Assembly (NCBI GenBank): GCA_026018925.1
Contig: JAKSZU010000009.1
Location: 76,914,041-76,978,040, forward strand
Origin: Tupaia tana
Taxonomy: Eukaryota > Chordata > Mammalia > Scandentia > Tupaiidae
DNA: 64,000 bases
Direction: 5' to 3'
This document shows positions 12,375-24,129 of this stretch, piece by piece (the stretch's first letter is position 1; every line of letters begins with the position of its first letter). The notes beneath the pieces were generated by a model. That model was not told where the DNA came from and did not search any database. It worked only from the letters and a program-made list of their open reading frames with translations. The translations under genes and the position numbers were made by a program.

Positions 12375-12618
12375 AGTTTTGCTATAGAGCACATGTGCTC
12401 CCCAGAGAGAGACAGACAGAGAGAGAAGGAAAATAAGAAATCACCTCTTAATGGAGATGCCCCCCCCACAATCCCTTCTCTTCCAGGCTCCCATCACAAT
12501 TTTGGGCACACATGTACATGAACCAGGTGCAATGTTCATGCCACTGGGTCTGAGACTCCTTCCCCATGGTCAGCCATGTGGGATCTAGTGCCTTAACTTC
12601 CACACCACATGCTATCCC
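12375..12618 (-). repeat. tRNA-derived SINE, old diverged subfamily
   Basis: Same block order but strongly different text ('tgctatagagcacatgtgctc', 'catgccactgggtctgagac', 'gtgccttaacttccacacc'). The head reads more like GTGCCTTAA than GCGACATAGCC, suggesting an older subfamily. Confidence 0.8.
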
Positions 12619-12869
12619 AGTTACATTGCTTAATTAAGCCATTTTTAAAAAATTAAATAAAGGGATACATCAAAATAAAACAAATAGTAAAATAAATAGA
12701 TAAATAGGAGCCTTAATTTAAAAAAATTAAAAATCTGAAAATATTTCCATTTTCTGGAATCACTGGTGATTTAGCATAATATTCATAATAATTTCTTGAA
12801 TGACCTTGGAATAAATATACAGCACACAACTGGAAAGAACAAAACACTAATAACATTAAATTCAATATT

Positions 12870-13030
12870 TTTATCATTATTATTTTATGTTATTTATTTA
12901 TTTTACATTCATTCACTGTACATCACAGCATACAAAATGAGAGTTCTCAACCAGGATATGCTGTATATTGGTTTAATCAAGGATATTACCATAAAAATAA
13001 TATTCCATTTTATAATAATAAATCATTTGT
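12870..13030 (-). repeat. L1-type 3' end fragment
   Basis: Reads in reverse as the L1-type 3' end found elsewhere in this window: 'ttacattcattcactgtac', 'cacagcatacaaaatgag', 'gctgtatattggtttaatc'. A 5'-truncated insertion of about 160 bp. Confidence 0.75.
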
Positions 13031-13175
13031 AGCAAGAGAACAAGGTACATAAAACTAGATACATATAAAATTGCAATATTCCAAATAAATTAATACCTCT
13101 TGTATTAAGGTGATAAGCAAAAATATGTTCAAAATAGAGACTAAAATTTCAGGCTTAGAAAATGTAAGAGAAGGC

Positions 13176-13318
13176 GACCAGCAGTTAGCATAATGACTAT
13201 GTTGCTGGACTCCCATGTGGTCAACTGTGGTTCAAGTCCTAGACCCGGTGGCTTAAACTCACACCAGGCATGTGTGCATACGTGCCCAAGATTCCGAGAG
13301 AAGAACGGAGGAGAAATA
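13176..13318 (+). repeat. SINE copy lacking its 3' half
   Basis: Forward copy starting at the tRNA-like head and stopping abruptly in the body at 'aacggaggagaa'. The CT-rich part and the A tail are missing, so it was either cut by later deletion or inserted by an unusual route. Confidence 0.88.
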
Positions 13319-13329
13319 ATGAATCAATG

Positions 13330-14590
13330 CAGGAGTTTCAATATCTGAGTAAGAATACCTAAAAACTCACTGAGTTGGACAATCCACAAAACTATCAAAG
13401 AAATAATACAAAGAAATTTTTACTTCTAGAAGACAAATTTTTAAAATTAAAGGTCCCAAAAAGTGTTCAACATAATACATTAAAAAAACTAAACATCATT
13501 TTATTATTTCAAAAAATAAGAATAAAGAGATCAGAAAAATCACTGAAAAAAACCTCCAACAATGACCAATTTTAAAAGTATCATAAGAATACTCAGTAGC
13601 CACACTGGACATCATAAAATATAAATAAATGCCTTTATATTTCTGAGAAAAAATAGTTTGCAGTCTAGAATTTTATCCCTACCCAAATTATCACTCCAGA
13701 GAGAAGGAATGATATGAACAACTTTAGATATATATAGACAAAAGTTTATTACCTTTTGTGTATCATTTTCAATCGGTTATATGGAAATAAGCTTCAGAAA
13801 AAAAAATAGTAGGTAAACCATAGGCTATAGAAAACTTCAGTTGACCCAGACCAATATTAAAGAGAAACCTGAAGATGGCAACATACCTAGAGCTCAGTCA
13901 GTTAAAATTGAAGAACGAGGTCAGATGTGTCAAGGAGTGAAATTAGCTGAGAATTCAGAACAACTGAAAATATCTATAAGGCTACACACTTAAAAGAATG
14001 AAAAACAATGACTAACAACAAAGAAAATAAAGACCCATAAAAGAAATATAATCAGAGTAAGACTCCTTGACTATGTAGTGTATAATTTTTACATAGTTTA
14101 ATAAGCTAAGCATTTCTTATTGATTTAAAACTTTTAGAGTTATCCTATACACAAAACATAAAAGATCAAATTTTAGTTACATAAGAGAATGTAAAGGTTT
14201 TAAACACTGATCACTATAAAATAAAAAATATGAAAATTTAAAGATAAAAGAGGAAGAGAGGTAGAAAACGGTAGAGATGATCATATTTTTATCTTACAAA
14301 GAGAGAAAAATCCTCTACAATTGTTAAGAAGAAAAATAAAAATCTAACTGTGTTTAATTGAAATTTACCAAGAGAAGCATGAAGAAGTGTGATGAGTCAA
14401 TATTGGAAGGGAAAAAGAGAAATAGTAAAATTTTCATCAGATGTAGCAGGTAAGAAGAAGATAGTGACAAAGGTAGAGAAACTAAGAAATACTTGTGTAT
14501 TATCTGATTGCACCCTTGGAATTTACTAAATAATTAAAAACAGAAACACTAAAACCTTAAAATTGTCTTCTATTTCTACATTGGGATTAA
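13330..14590 (+). repeat. Ancient L1/HAL1 ORF1-region relic
   Basis: Text such as 'gcagtctagaattttatccc' followed by 'caaattatcactccagag' matches the inter-ORF/ORF1-downstream text of old L1M and HAL1 elements. Much decayed and with no open frame of use. The limits are approximate. Confidence 0.45.
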
Positions 14591-14639
14591 TGTCAAAATA
14601 GAGTGAGGCTGGAACTTGATTTTTAAAATCCCCTGACAC

Positions 14640-15710
14640 AGTAATTAGTGTGAATAGACAGTCCTCAGGATGGGAAAATATTTTTGTAAACTATGTGTCA
14701 GATAAGGAAATGATAACTAGAATTCACAAGTAACTCAAGCAACTGTTGCAAAAAAAAAAAAAAAAAAAAAAAAAGACGATCAATCCTCTTAGAAGATGGG
14801 AGAATGAGTTGGAAAAAATCACTCTCTAAAGATGGCATGGGAAATAGCTAAAAGGCATATGAAAAAATGCTCAACATCCCTCATTGTAAGGGAAATGCAG
14901 ATCAAAACAACAATGAGATACCACCTAACCCCAGTCAGAATGACTAAGATTAAAAAAACAAAATCTGTAAGTGCTGGCAGGAATGTGGTGAAAGGGGAAC
15001 TCTCTTACACTGCTGGTGGGAATGTAAATTGGTCCAGCCACTGTGAAGAACAATTTGGAGATTCCTCAAAAATCTGCAAATAGAACTACCATATATGATC
15101 CAGCAATCCCACTCCTTGGTATCTACCCAAAGGACAGAGGAATACTTAATTGGAAAAGTTCTTACACATTGATGTTTATTGTGGCACTATTCATGATTGC
15201 TAAGTCATGGAAAAAAAACAAATGACCACGAACTGATGAATGGATAGAAAAACTGTGGCACATATACTCAATGGAATACTATTCAGCCATAAAAAAATGG
15301 GCTTTTGACAGGTAGTAGATGAATATGGAAGATTTACTACTGAGTGAGGCAAGCCAGGCTATGAAGGAGAGGCATTGTATGTCCTCACTTAATATACACT
15401 GAGTGTCCACACTCTATGAGTGAAATTAATTGACTAAAGAATATAGAAACATATTATATAGATGTAAATACCAGATATAGTGTGTGTGAAAGAGGAGGGT
15501 CTGAGAAAGGACATTTAGAAGAAAAATAGGGAGGCAAAGCATTAATGGCACAAAGAAATGTGGTATTATCTGTTGAAGATATTTTGTAGTTTTATCAACT
15601 GTACTAGGGAGAAATGTCCACCTGTTGAAATATCCATTTTGTAAGCCAAATAATAATGTGATTGAATGTATAAAAGAAAATGAAATGAAAGAAATAAAAA
15701 AATAAATCCC
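14640..15710 (+). mobile_element. 5'-truncated L1: ORF2 end and 3' UTR
   Basis: Begins within the ORF2 C-terminal region and runs through the 3' UTR to an A-rich end. Residues such as '[19 protein letters not shown]' and '[17 protein letters not shown]' match the conserved end of L1 ORF2. An A run of about 27 bases at 14749-14774 interrupts the coding text, and stops and shifts are present. The coding region ends near 15300 ('ggaatactattcagccat'), and the 3' UTR follows to about 15710. Confidence 0.92.
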
Positions 15711-15814
15711 TTGAATGTATTTGATAAGTTTTTAAAGCATTTTTAAAAATCTTTTTTGGTTTTTCATTTTTGTTTTGTTAAATTTTTATTTATTTATTCA
15801 TTTATTTTAATTAG

Positions 15815-15817
15815 ACC

Positions 15818-15866
<49 letters not shown>

Positions 15867-15952
15867 AAGCCACCAGGACCAGGACTCAAACCATGATCAG
15901 CCATGTGGGAATATCCAACACCTTAACCACCATGCCACCTGCTGGTCCACCA
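15815..15952 (-). repeat. Short SINE variant lacking the central body
   Basis: Reverse-oriented: 'agaccagagagagagag' with a (GA)n run, then 'caagccaccaggaccagg' and the tRNA-like head complement ending 'cacctgctggtcca'. The CCCCCC and 'ggatcttgggcac' blocks are missing. The same short form occurs at 59280-59412, so it is a distinct short subfamily of about 130 bp. Confidence 0.82.
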
Positions 15953-16690
15953 TTTTTAAAAATCTAAACTAAAGCAAATTATAAATATGCCTTGCTATTA
16001 AAATCCTTTATGGAATTTATCATATAAACTTAAAATAGTTGTTTTTAATTCATGTATTTATTTCATCATTCTAATATATTCATTGAAACTCTAGAGTTTT
16101 CCTGTCACTATCCAAGAATTGGAGATAATTAGTGAGAAAAAAAAGGAGCCTGAATATCAATCAATATAAAAATTGTTGTATAAATTCTTTTATGATTGTG
16201 CTATGGACTATTATCCAGCTAACAAGCTGTATGAACCTGCTAGACTCTTCATCAGTTTCAATTCATTTATGCCGAACTGTTGACAGCCATGTAATGAAGC
16301 AGAAAACAACTCCTCTGAGTACTTCAGTTCTATCCCTAATCAGGTTATTTGTAACTTATATTTTTTAATTTATTAGTTTCCACTCATTTCCTAGTTCATG
16401 TTTAACATTCTAAAGGAGTATCTTTTTACATATGTTCTGGTTTTGTAATTTGCATTCCTAATGCTTTACTCTCTGTGTCCTTTTAACAGCCAGAGGTTTG
16501 ATAATGTAGAATATTTATTTAGATGATATACTTCACTTATAACCTATATCTATTGTTACATGGTAACAAACTAATTTCTAGTAAAGCAAAGATATTTTAT
16601 TTGTATATTTGGTTTTTATCAGGATTTTTTCCTATTTTATAATTTTTTATTTACATCTAATTGTACTTTTGAGGCACAACATAGATTTTT
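15953..16690. other. AT-rich stretch with nothing recognised
   Basis: No gene, exon or clear repeat is seen. Confidence 0.4.
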
Positions 16691-16719
16691 TTCAAGGTAT
16701 ACATGCAGTGTGTGACTAT

Positions 16720-17270
16720 CAAATTAAGGATAATACTATATTTATCATTTATTGCTGTATTATTACAATATCTAAGACATGGAATTAGCCTCTGTCCAAC
16801 AACTGATGACTGGATTAAAAAAAATAACATGGCAGTATATACACAATGGAATACTACTAAGCCAGAAAGGACCATTAGATCCTGTTTATTGATACAAAAT
16901 GGCCAAATCTAGAAGATGTAATGCTAAGTGAAATAAACTAGACTACGAAACACAAACACTGTATATCCTCACTCAATATTTACTGAATGTCTGTACTCTA
17001 TGAGACAAATTGAAATATTTGAAGACATGGAAGTAGAGAGGATAACTATAGATGTCAGAAACTGTATAGAGAGTAAGAGTAGGGTGGATTGAAGGGGATC
17101 AGATAAAAAGCATTTAACAGACACAGGAATGCAAGTAGATAGGGCAAATGGGTTGTGGAACACCATACCACAACCGTGTGAAAAAAAAGGCATTGACAAT
17201 CATATATATGTGTGTATGTGTATGTACATGTGCGTGTGTGAGTATACATATATGTAGATGTAAATAAAAA
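16720..17270 (+). mobile_element. L1 3' end fragment
   Basis: Contains the end of ORF2 ('caacaactgatgactggatt', 'acacaatggaatactacta') and the L1 3' UTR in the same order as the L1 at 14640-15710. It ends in a TG/TA-rich stretch near 17200-17260. Confidence 0.85.
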
Positions 17271-17702
17271 ATGTGGTTTTTGTTGTATTTATTCATTTTT
17301 AATTGACAAATGAAAAATTGTATCTATAGTTATGGTACAATATACTGTTTCAATATATGCATATATTGTAAAAGGAAAATGTAGTTAAGGTGAAAACTGA
17401 GCAGCCATAATTAAAAGTGTGCATTTATGATAAGTTTATTTAAAAATACGTCTTAGTTCTTTATAATTATAGGCATGTCTATGTTTTGCAAATGTCTAAG
17501 TAAAATGGGAAAGTTTCAACCACACATTCAATTATAAGGCTATACATTTTCAAACAATTAGAAATAGCTGGAATCATAGCCAAAATGTTTATATCCAAAT
17601 GTTTGGAGTCACAAAGTGGTAGCCTAAAGTTGCTAACATCAGAAGTCTAATCATTTGATTTGTACATGATAAAAAATGTATATGCTAAATTAATAAATTT
17701 TC
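17271..17702. other. Unassigned AT-rich stretch
   Basis: No gene or named repeat can be supported. Confidence 0.35.
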
Positions 17703-17717
17703 CACTGATAGTATTTT

Positions 17718-17999
17718 TTGAGGGGAGAGTTTTGTTTTTTTGTTTTGTTTTGTTTTGTTTTTGCTATAGGGTGTGTGTGCTCGCCAGACAGACAGAGACA
17801 GAGAGACAGAAAGTGAAAAATCACCCCCTAGGGAGGATGACCACGCCACAATCCCTTCTCCTTCATTCTCCTCTCAGGATCTTGGGCATGCACGCACACA
17901 CACCCGGCATGAGTTTTAAGACACTGAGTCCTAGACGCGAACCACAGTCGACTACATGGGAGTCCAGCGACATAGCCATTATGCTAACTGCAGGTCCCG
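17718..17999 (-). repeat. tRNA-derived SINE with target-site duplication
   Basis: Full-length reverse-oriented copy with a TTTTG-repeat tail. CACTGATAGTATTTT flanks it at 17703-17717 and 18000-18014, a perfect 15-base duplication. Confidence 0.95.
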
Positions 18000-18204
18000 C
18001 ACTGATAGTATTTTGACAGCTACCTTAAATCTATAGTACAGAACTAAACCATTTTTTTTGTGTGTGTGGCTATAGAGCGTTTATGCTGCAATGAGCCTTT
18101 TTCCAGCTCTAGAAAGAATAAAATCAACTCTATGCTCTGTCCTCAAACCTGTCCTGATAGTTGTGGATCCCCATGGTCTAGAAATAGGGTAGGGATAGGG
18201 TTTT

Positions 18205-18413
18205 TTTGGGGGGAAGGGGGAGAGGTTTTTGGTATAGGGTGCGTGTGCTCACCAGAAACACAAAGAGAGACAAAGAGACGGAAAGTGAGAAATCATCCTC
18301 CCAGGGGGATGGCCACGCCGCAATCCCTTCTCATTCATGGTCTGGGGCTCGAATCGCGGCTGACTCTATGGGAGTCCAGTGACATAGCCATTATGCTAAC
18401 TGCCAGTCCCCCA
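18205..18413 (-). repeat. tRNA-derived SINE with internal deletion
   Basis: Reverse-oriented copy in which the 'ggatcttgggcac' block is deleted: 'cccttctcattcatgg' joins straight to 'tctggggctcgaatcgcgg'. Both ends are otherwise typical. Confidence 0.88.
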
Positions 18414-18419
18414 GGATAA

Positions 18420-19018
18420 GGATGTATTTGAGGCATTTATGATAGCATTTTGTAAGACAAATGTTGATTTCTACTTGGTCTCTGACATAAGAATCTTACT
18501 TCTGTATCGCTATATATAGCACCCATCCAAGTAGCTCAGAAAGGTATTCATGAAAGCAGGCAACTTATTTCTCTTACCTAATCTATCTCACCATATTGGA
18601 TTACTATTTTCTTCCCAGAATGGACTGTTTGAACGTTCTCATGATTGATATTTTTGTATGAAAATCTATTCTCATGGGCATTATTATCCTATGCCCCTTA
18701 CAGCATTGGTGCGTTTTTCTGATCAGTGGCCATTTATTGTGTCTCTTTCCATATCCTGTCCCTGATCTAACTGTGGTTTCCAATAATTTTTCTGAAGCAT
18801 AATTGCCTTGTTTTCAGACTAGACAGCATTTAATCAAACAAGGACCTTATGTCCCTTCTTTTCTGTGTTTTTGCCTACCTATGCTTGGAAAATTGTCAAC
18901 TCAAATAACCATACCAGCTGACTTATGTCAAAATACCCATTACTCCAGTGTCCACCCCTTTTGTCATCCCATACTCAAAATTTTTCTACCTATAATCCTT
19001 CATATAAAATAAACCCTT
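18420..19018. other. Unassigned sequence between SINEs
   Basis: Less AT-rich than its surroundings. It contains no supported exon and no repeat I can name. It could be an old LTR or unique sequence. Confidence 0.3.
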
Positions 19019-19019
19019 A

Positions 19020-19250
19020 GGGCCAGCTAATGGTGTAGCAGTACTGCAACACTGTGATGCTGGATTCACATAGGAAGTTTCCTAATTCATGTCTTAAGGC
19101 CTCCCCATCCATGTCAGGAATGTATACATGTACCCATGATTTTCTGAAAGGCCCGATGGTGGGAGTGGATTACAACATAAAGACCTTGTTGGGAATGTCT
19201 GTTTTTTTCTCTGTCTCTGTCTCTGTCTCTTAGACATAAATAAACTTTTA
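19020..19250 (+). repeat. Second tRNA-derived SINE family
   Basis: Starts 'gggccagctaatggtgtagc' and ends with (TCTCTG)n then 'aaataaacttttaaa'. The head is tRNA-like but the body and tail differ from the abundant SINE, which ends 'ctatagcaaaaacctc'. This is therefore a separate family, possibly related to 57240-57475. The family is unnamed here. Confidence 0.6.
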
Positions 19251-19352
19251 AAAGTGGACTAGGCAGAAATGTTCCTATGTTGAAATATTCACATTGTAAG
19301 CTAAATAGTGTGATTGAATGTATAAAAGAAAATGAAATAAAAAATTAAAAAA
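19251..19352 (+). repeat. Short L1 3' terminal fragment
   Basis: About 100 bp matching the final part of the L1 3' UTR at 15600-15690: 'aatattcacattgtaagc', 'gtgattgaatgtataaaag', then an A-rich end. Confidence 0.75.
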
Positions 19353-19359
19353 GAGTACA

Positions 19360-20144
19360 CTGTATCTAACATAGAATATTAATTTCTGAAAGATAGACAT
19401 TATTTCCTGTAACACTGCCCATATACTGCTGATTAAACTGACTTTCTCAGTAAGAAAAAAAAAAAAAAAAACTACTAAATTTTTTATCATAAAGCATTAA
19501 GGTAAGGAATTTGCTTTTATTTTATACCATCATACTATTGAGATTCATTTCCACTTAAATTTTCCTAGACAAGCATGGTGAAAGTAAGCTGGTAAATGTT
19601 TGTAAATGTATTTTTATAATAGATTAACAGAACAATTGCTTTGACAAGTCTACTAGTATTTTTGAACTTAGAAATCAATTAAAGACTTGACTGATTGACA
19701 ACATTATTAGTTAGATCTGATTTTTTCATTAATATATTTATTTCATTTTTAAAATATTACTTATGATTCTAGAAAATGCTCAACAATAATTTACATTTAA
19801 TTTTTAAATGCATATTGACTGAATTTTTTATTTCTATTATAAAACACAATCAAATCGGTATCATATGAAGCATAATGCACTCCCCCCATTCATGTGACAT
19901 ATTTAAGGCATTAAGTGTAACTTTTTATATTCTATGGAACTTGGTGGAATTTAAATTTAGTTTTTTTCATAGTATTATTCCTGAAACCTATTGGAAGTGA
20001 TCTTACAGCATAAAAAACAATATTGTTTTTCTATTTGGTATTTTGTCCCCTTTATTTTGATATAGCATGTTTTATTCTTTGGTAATATTCATGGCATACA
20101 GTACTTTATAGACAAAAAAAAGTTATTGATATTTTCTATGTATG
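19360..20144. other. AT-rich stretch with nothing recognised
   Basis: No gene or clear repeat is seen. Confidence 0.4.
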
Positions 20145-20148
20145 ATAC

Positions 20149-20617
20149 TGTAAGGGTTCAGAGATCGATCTAACTGATGGAGACGCAGAAAAGACAATGA
20201 CAATGCAACTGCAAAAGAGGCTTTTATTCTTTCCAGCTAGCTTGGGTCCAAGTTTCTGCCCAGTGCAGCAGGCCTCAACAAGGACTCCGAGCCTAAGATA
20301 AAGGGCTCTTTTATAGTTCAGGATTTTTCATAGACTATAACACATACAAAGGAGTGGGTATGAGAAGCGAGGGTCCAGCTATCACCACCTGCTCAGGTCT
20401 AGGTAAGGACTCTCAGCTAAGGGTCTGGATGACCTTGACTCAGAGGTGCTGGGCCCTCCCGTTTTCCACCTATCTGAGAGTTCCCAGACTCCTGGTTTCC
20501 ATCCTTGAGGCCCTAACAAAGTGGGCTCCGTCCTTGAAGACTTAACAGTGTAGCAATTAAGCTAACTCAGCCCAGCATTCCCCAACATGGCAGTGATTAA
20601 GCTAACTTGGCCTAACA
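20149..20617 (-). mobile_element. Solo retroviral LTR with 4-bp duplication
   Basis: A 469-bp unit beginning TGTAAGG and ending CCTAACA (TG...CA ends), flanked by ATAC at 20145-20148 and 20618-20621. On the minus strand a TATA-like CTATAAAAGAGCCC lies upstream of an AATAAAAG polyadenylation signal, the order expected of U3-R-U5. There is no retroviral coding sequence beside it, so it is a solo LTR left by recombination between two LTRs. A 4-bp duplication suits gammaretrovirus-like (class I) elements. Confidence 0.85.
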
Positions 20618-20704
20618 ATACTTTATTTTGGCATTTGAAACAAACATTTTTTAATTATATTTGTTTTTACGTCTTTGCATGTGTGCCCCAAATCCTGAGA
20701 TATT

Positions 20705-20928
20705 TAGGTCTCCAGAGATTTTTTTTCTGTAGGGAGCATGAGCTCACCAGAGAGACAGAAAGGGGGTATGGCCACATTCTAATCCCTTCTCCATTCTCCT
20801 TTCAGGATATTGGACATGCGTGCACACCCAACCCGCATGAGTTTTAAGCTGCTGGGTTCGGGACTCAGACCACAGTCAACTACGTCATAGTCTAGCGATA
20901 TAACCATTATGCCATCTGCTGATCCCTA
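20705..20928 (-). repeat. tRNA-derived SINE, diverged
   Basis: Reverse-oriented with a shortened GA segment and a head ending 'gccatctgctgatccct'. Confidence 0.85.
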
Positions 20929-20929
20929 C

Positions 20930-21635
20930 TTTTGGTTTCTTGTTTGTACTTACAAATAATTTCTTTGTGATAGTTACTTCTACTGATTAATATGTATGTT
21001 TAAAAGACCTGAAATATGACACTATGTCTTGAGCATTTTTGAGTAGATGTCTATAAAACTGAATAAAGAATAAAAGGATTATCTGTATACCTTACATCCC
21101 ACATTCACTGGTCTCAATTACTTGAATTTTTCAAAAACTTGAACCAAAGTGGTTTGATCCTAAATGTTCTGGATAATTGCATCCATTCTCCACTTCACTT
21201 TGCATAAGCAATTTTGATGTCATAAAATGCAAGCCTGTTAGAAATGTATTTTTACTCTGAGAAAGGTGTAAGAATGTGCATATCCTTTTTTATCCATTTA
21301 CCTGAAGTATTTACAGTTGTATGCATAGGTAACTACAGGCATGAATATATAAATAATCATTTCTGTGCTTTTGTCATGCACACATTTTTCCATCATAACA
21401 GCATAGTAGTTTCTGTTAGAAATCGGATTGAGAACTTTTTTCTATTATATCACATAATTTACTACTAATCTAACTAGCATGGGCTATATCTCTTAATGTT
21501 TATTTTCAAAAATACTGAAGAGAAAAAGAACTTTTGAAAAAACATTCTAAGTCATTCTAAAATTTACACATCTTTTTATCAGCCCACTTACTAGTGACAT
21601 ACAGAAGTGTTTCCTCTGAACAGATTTAATTTTTA
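20930..21635. other. Unassigned AT-rich sequence
   Basis: No gene or repeat can be supported. The open frame at 21244-21468 shows no family resemblance. Confidence 0.35.
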
Positions 21636-21639
21636 ATTT

Positions 21640-22320
21640 TCCTGAATCAATGTTAACCAGGAAAAAGGTAATTATTGTCAAGAGTATTCAAACTGTCAGA
21701 ATATCCTTCAATCTAAAAGCTGTTAGAATCTGTGCAAAAGTAATTACTGAAACTCTATTCAACTGTAATAATAACCTGCCACTGATGACAGCAATTACTG
21801 GGAAAGTGTAATAGAAATCAAAGGCGCATTTTTCTCTGACAAGTACATTTCTAACTAAGGTTTACATTGACTGAATAGTGTTGACAATGATGATGTGTTG
21901 TATCATTCTTAATCATGGCTGGCATGATGTTACATTTTGAACTGCTCACTGTTAGAGAGAGACTAATTGCTTGTTTCATTTGATACTGTCCAGGCTCTCT
22001 GTACATGTGGATATATATTTTAGATGAATAGAGGTTAAATGTTATGCTTTCTTGCCTGTTTTGGATTCTTTTTAAGTGCAGGTTTTAAGTACATTTTACT
22101 TCAAACAAAAGATACTAATTGCAGTTAGGCCAAACTGGCCAGGCAAACTTCAAAGATTTTCTGAAGGTTTGGTAACCCATAATTAGGTCAAATAATGGGT
22201 GCTTCTTTCAATTTCAATCTTTAGAAGTGGTCACCTTCACTATCAACATTTTGGGACATGCTTCCTACCATTTTTGTTGAAGTGATATGAGAAGATTCTT
22301 TAAAGAAAATTCTCTGATAA
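21640..22320. promoter_or_regulatory. Candidate conserved non-coding element
   Basis: A stretch of about 700 bp with no recognisable repeat, in a window that is mostly repeats. It holds several homeodomain-type cores ('gtaattactg', 'gcaattactg', 'actaattgc', 'ccataattagg') and one TCF/LEF-type site (GAAATCAAAGG, near 21815). Such clusters are typical of developmental enhancers, but AT-rich DNA gives TAATTA by chance. This is inference; conservation cannot be seen from one sequence. Confidence 0.3.
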
Positions 22321-23910
22321 TATCATTAATAATGACAGCAACAAAATATGAAGTAGGTGTGGGATGGACTATTACTTTGAGTGAATCTGAGAGCAAAATC
22401 CTGTGGTCTTATTTTCCTCTGAAAAATTAAAATAGATATGAAATGATTAAAATAAAATGAATATAATTCAGTTTTACAGGAAAAAAATGTAGAAAGGGTA
22501 AAAAATGTAAAGAACAATTTTCCTTTTTATTTGTTCATTAGTGAATACATTGTTAACAAAGTTGTAGAATAGAAATGACACAAAAATTTAATGGGAAAAA
22601 TAATGTGGCTGTTTGTTTTAATGTCCCAGAAAAAAAATAAAATTTGAATAAGGATACTTACTTCTTGAGTTTAAGATCAAACTCCTTTTCTTGGACAAAA
22701 TTTTAAAGCAAGTAAACTGAACCAATGTATGTTGTTATTTCCTTTATTCTACACTTGACTCTGGATGTTCCTAGGGAATTCAGCCAGTTTTTGTTTAAAG
22801 AATTTAACCATCAAATCCAGTTCAAGTGATTCATCATCTCTGGTATGTGAAACTATAGAGTATAGGCTATAAGGCCTACCAAGAAACTAAAGTCTGCATC
22901 CTCCATAAATGCAGGCAATAAATAAAGTATCCTCTGAGGAGTTATAAGGACCAATTATGGTGGTAAATGTATTCAATATAATAATACTAACTTTCTTCCT
23001 TTCATTCACTATGAATTAGAAGAATAAGCATAATAAAATTAGGATAAAAAGAATATTTCCATTGATTTCAGAACTCTGGGTTTCCAAAGAACAAAATTTA
23101 ATAAAATTTAAAGTTAAAACAGGATTACTCTACATTTTGGAAGGAATTACATGTGATAAGACAATAATTGTTCTTTATTTCTTTGGCAGAACATGAATTA
23201 TAGATATGGAGACAGCAGTAAGCTAGGCACTGGAAAACCTGAATTCTATTCATAGCTAAAGTGATCATCATTATATGAAATGTGACAGATCATACTATTA
23301 TTACTCATAGTATCTTAATTTCCTAAATAGAATAATAATATCTAGCCAATGATTCTTCTTAATAGAGGCATATTAAGAAAAGAAAAATAAATTAAATTTA
23401 ATCTGGGGCTCTTGGAAATAAGTTGTTTAATCAAGAGGTTGAATTTTTCTCTTATATTTTGATGCTCTGCTTTGAAATGCATCTTATTTAATTGTGCCTG
23501 CTCCTCCTGTTCCAACAGATAGTGTACAACATGTAGTCTACATATCAACACTATGAATTATCCCTTAAAAATCATCACATACTCACTCAAATCATTTTGA
23601 TTCCTCTGCTCCTCAGATCAAGGCAAGTTATACCAAAGCTCAGCAGAAAGGATTCTTTCACAGCACGTGCCATTGACATTAAGACTGGAATTACTAGAGG
23701 CATGACCATATTGGGTAATTCAGCAGATAGGCTATTTTATAGAGGCTGGCATAATTTTCCATGTGGAAAATCTGAGTACCCATCCAGAGTGAGGCTTTAT
23801 GGATATTTAAAGGCCTTTGGCTACATTAAAAAAATGTTTTCTGCATTTCTATATATGAGAACAGAAAGTGGTTGTAAAAACTAATGAAGAGCAATACATT
23901 TCATCTTTCA
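22321..23910. other. Long stretch without recognised features
   Basis: No repeat or exon that I can support. The 95-residue open frame at 23597-23884 has no family resemblance and no splice or start context to favour it. Confidence 0.35.
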
Positions 23911-23914
23911 AATG

Positions 23915-23995
23915 CAGTTTCTCAAAATGTAGTTGTTAACCATTTGAATCAAAATCTTCTGAGGTACTGTTCAAAACTAGATTTTATTGTTAGAG
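23915..23995 (+). repeat. Possible hAT-Charlie (MER20-like) fragment
   Basis: Text 'tttctcaaaatgtagttg' followed by 'accatttgaatcaaaatc' and 'ttctgaggtactgttc' resembles the ...TTCTCAAAGTGTGGTCC... start of non-autonomous hAT elements. Short and diverged. Confidence 0.4.
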
Positions 23996-24129
23996 GTTGT
24001 AAGTTTCTTCTTTTAATTTGCAGAAAGCAATTAATTTTGGTCATCTGGGAACTCATTAAGCAATTTAAAAAGAATCTTTCTTATAAACCATATGTAACCT
24101 GTGATTTTTCTAATAGTCAATAAATGTTT

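Noticed and set aside
23597-23884. 95-residue open frame as a possible host gene
   Set aside because: No family resemblance, no splice context, and a length expected by chance in a 64-kb window.
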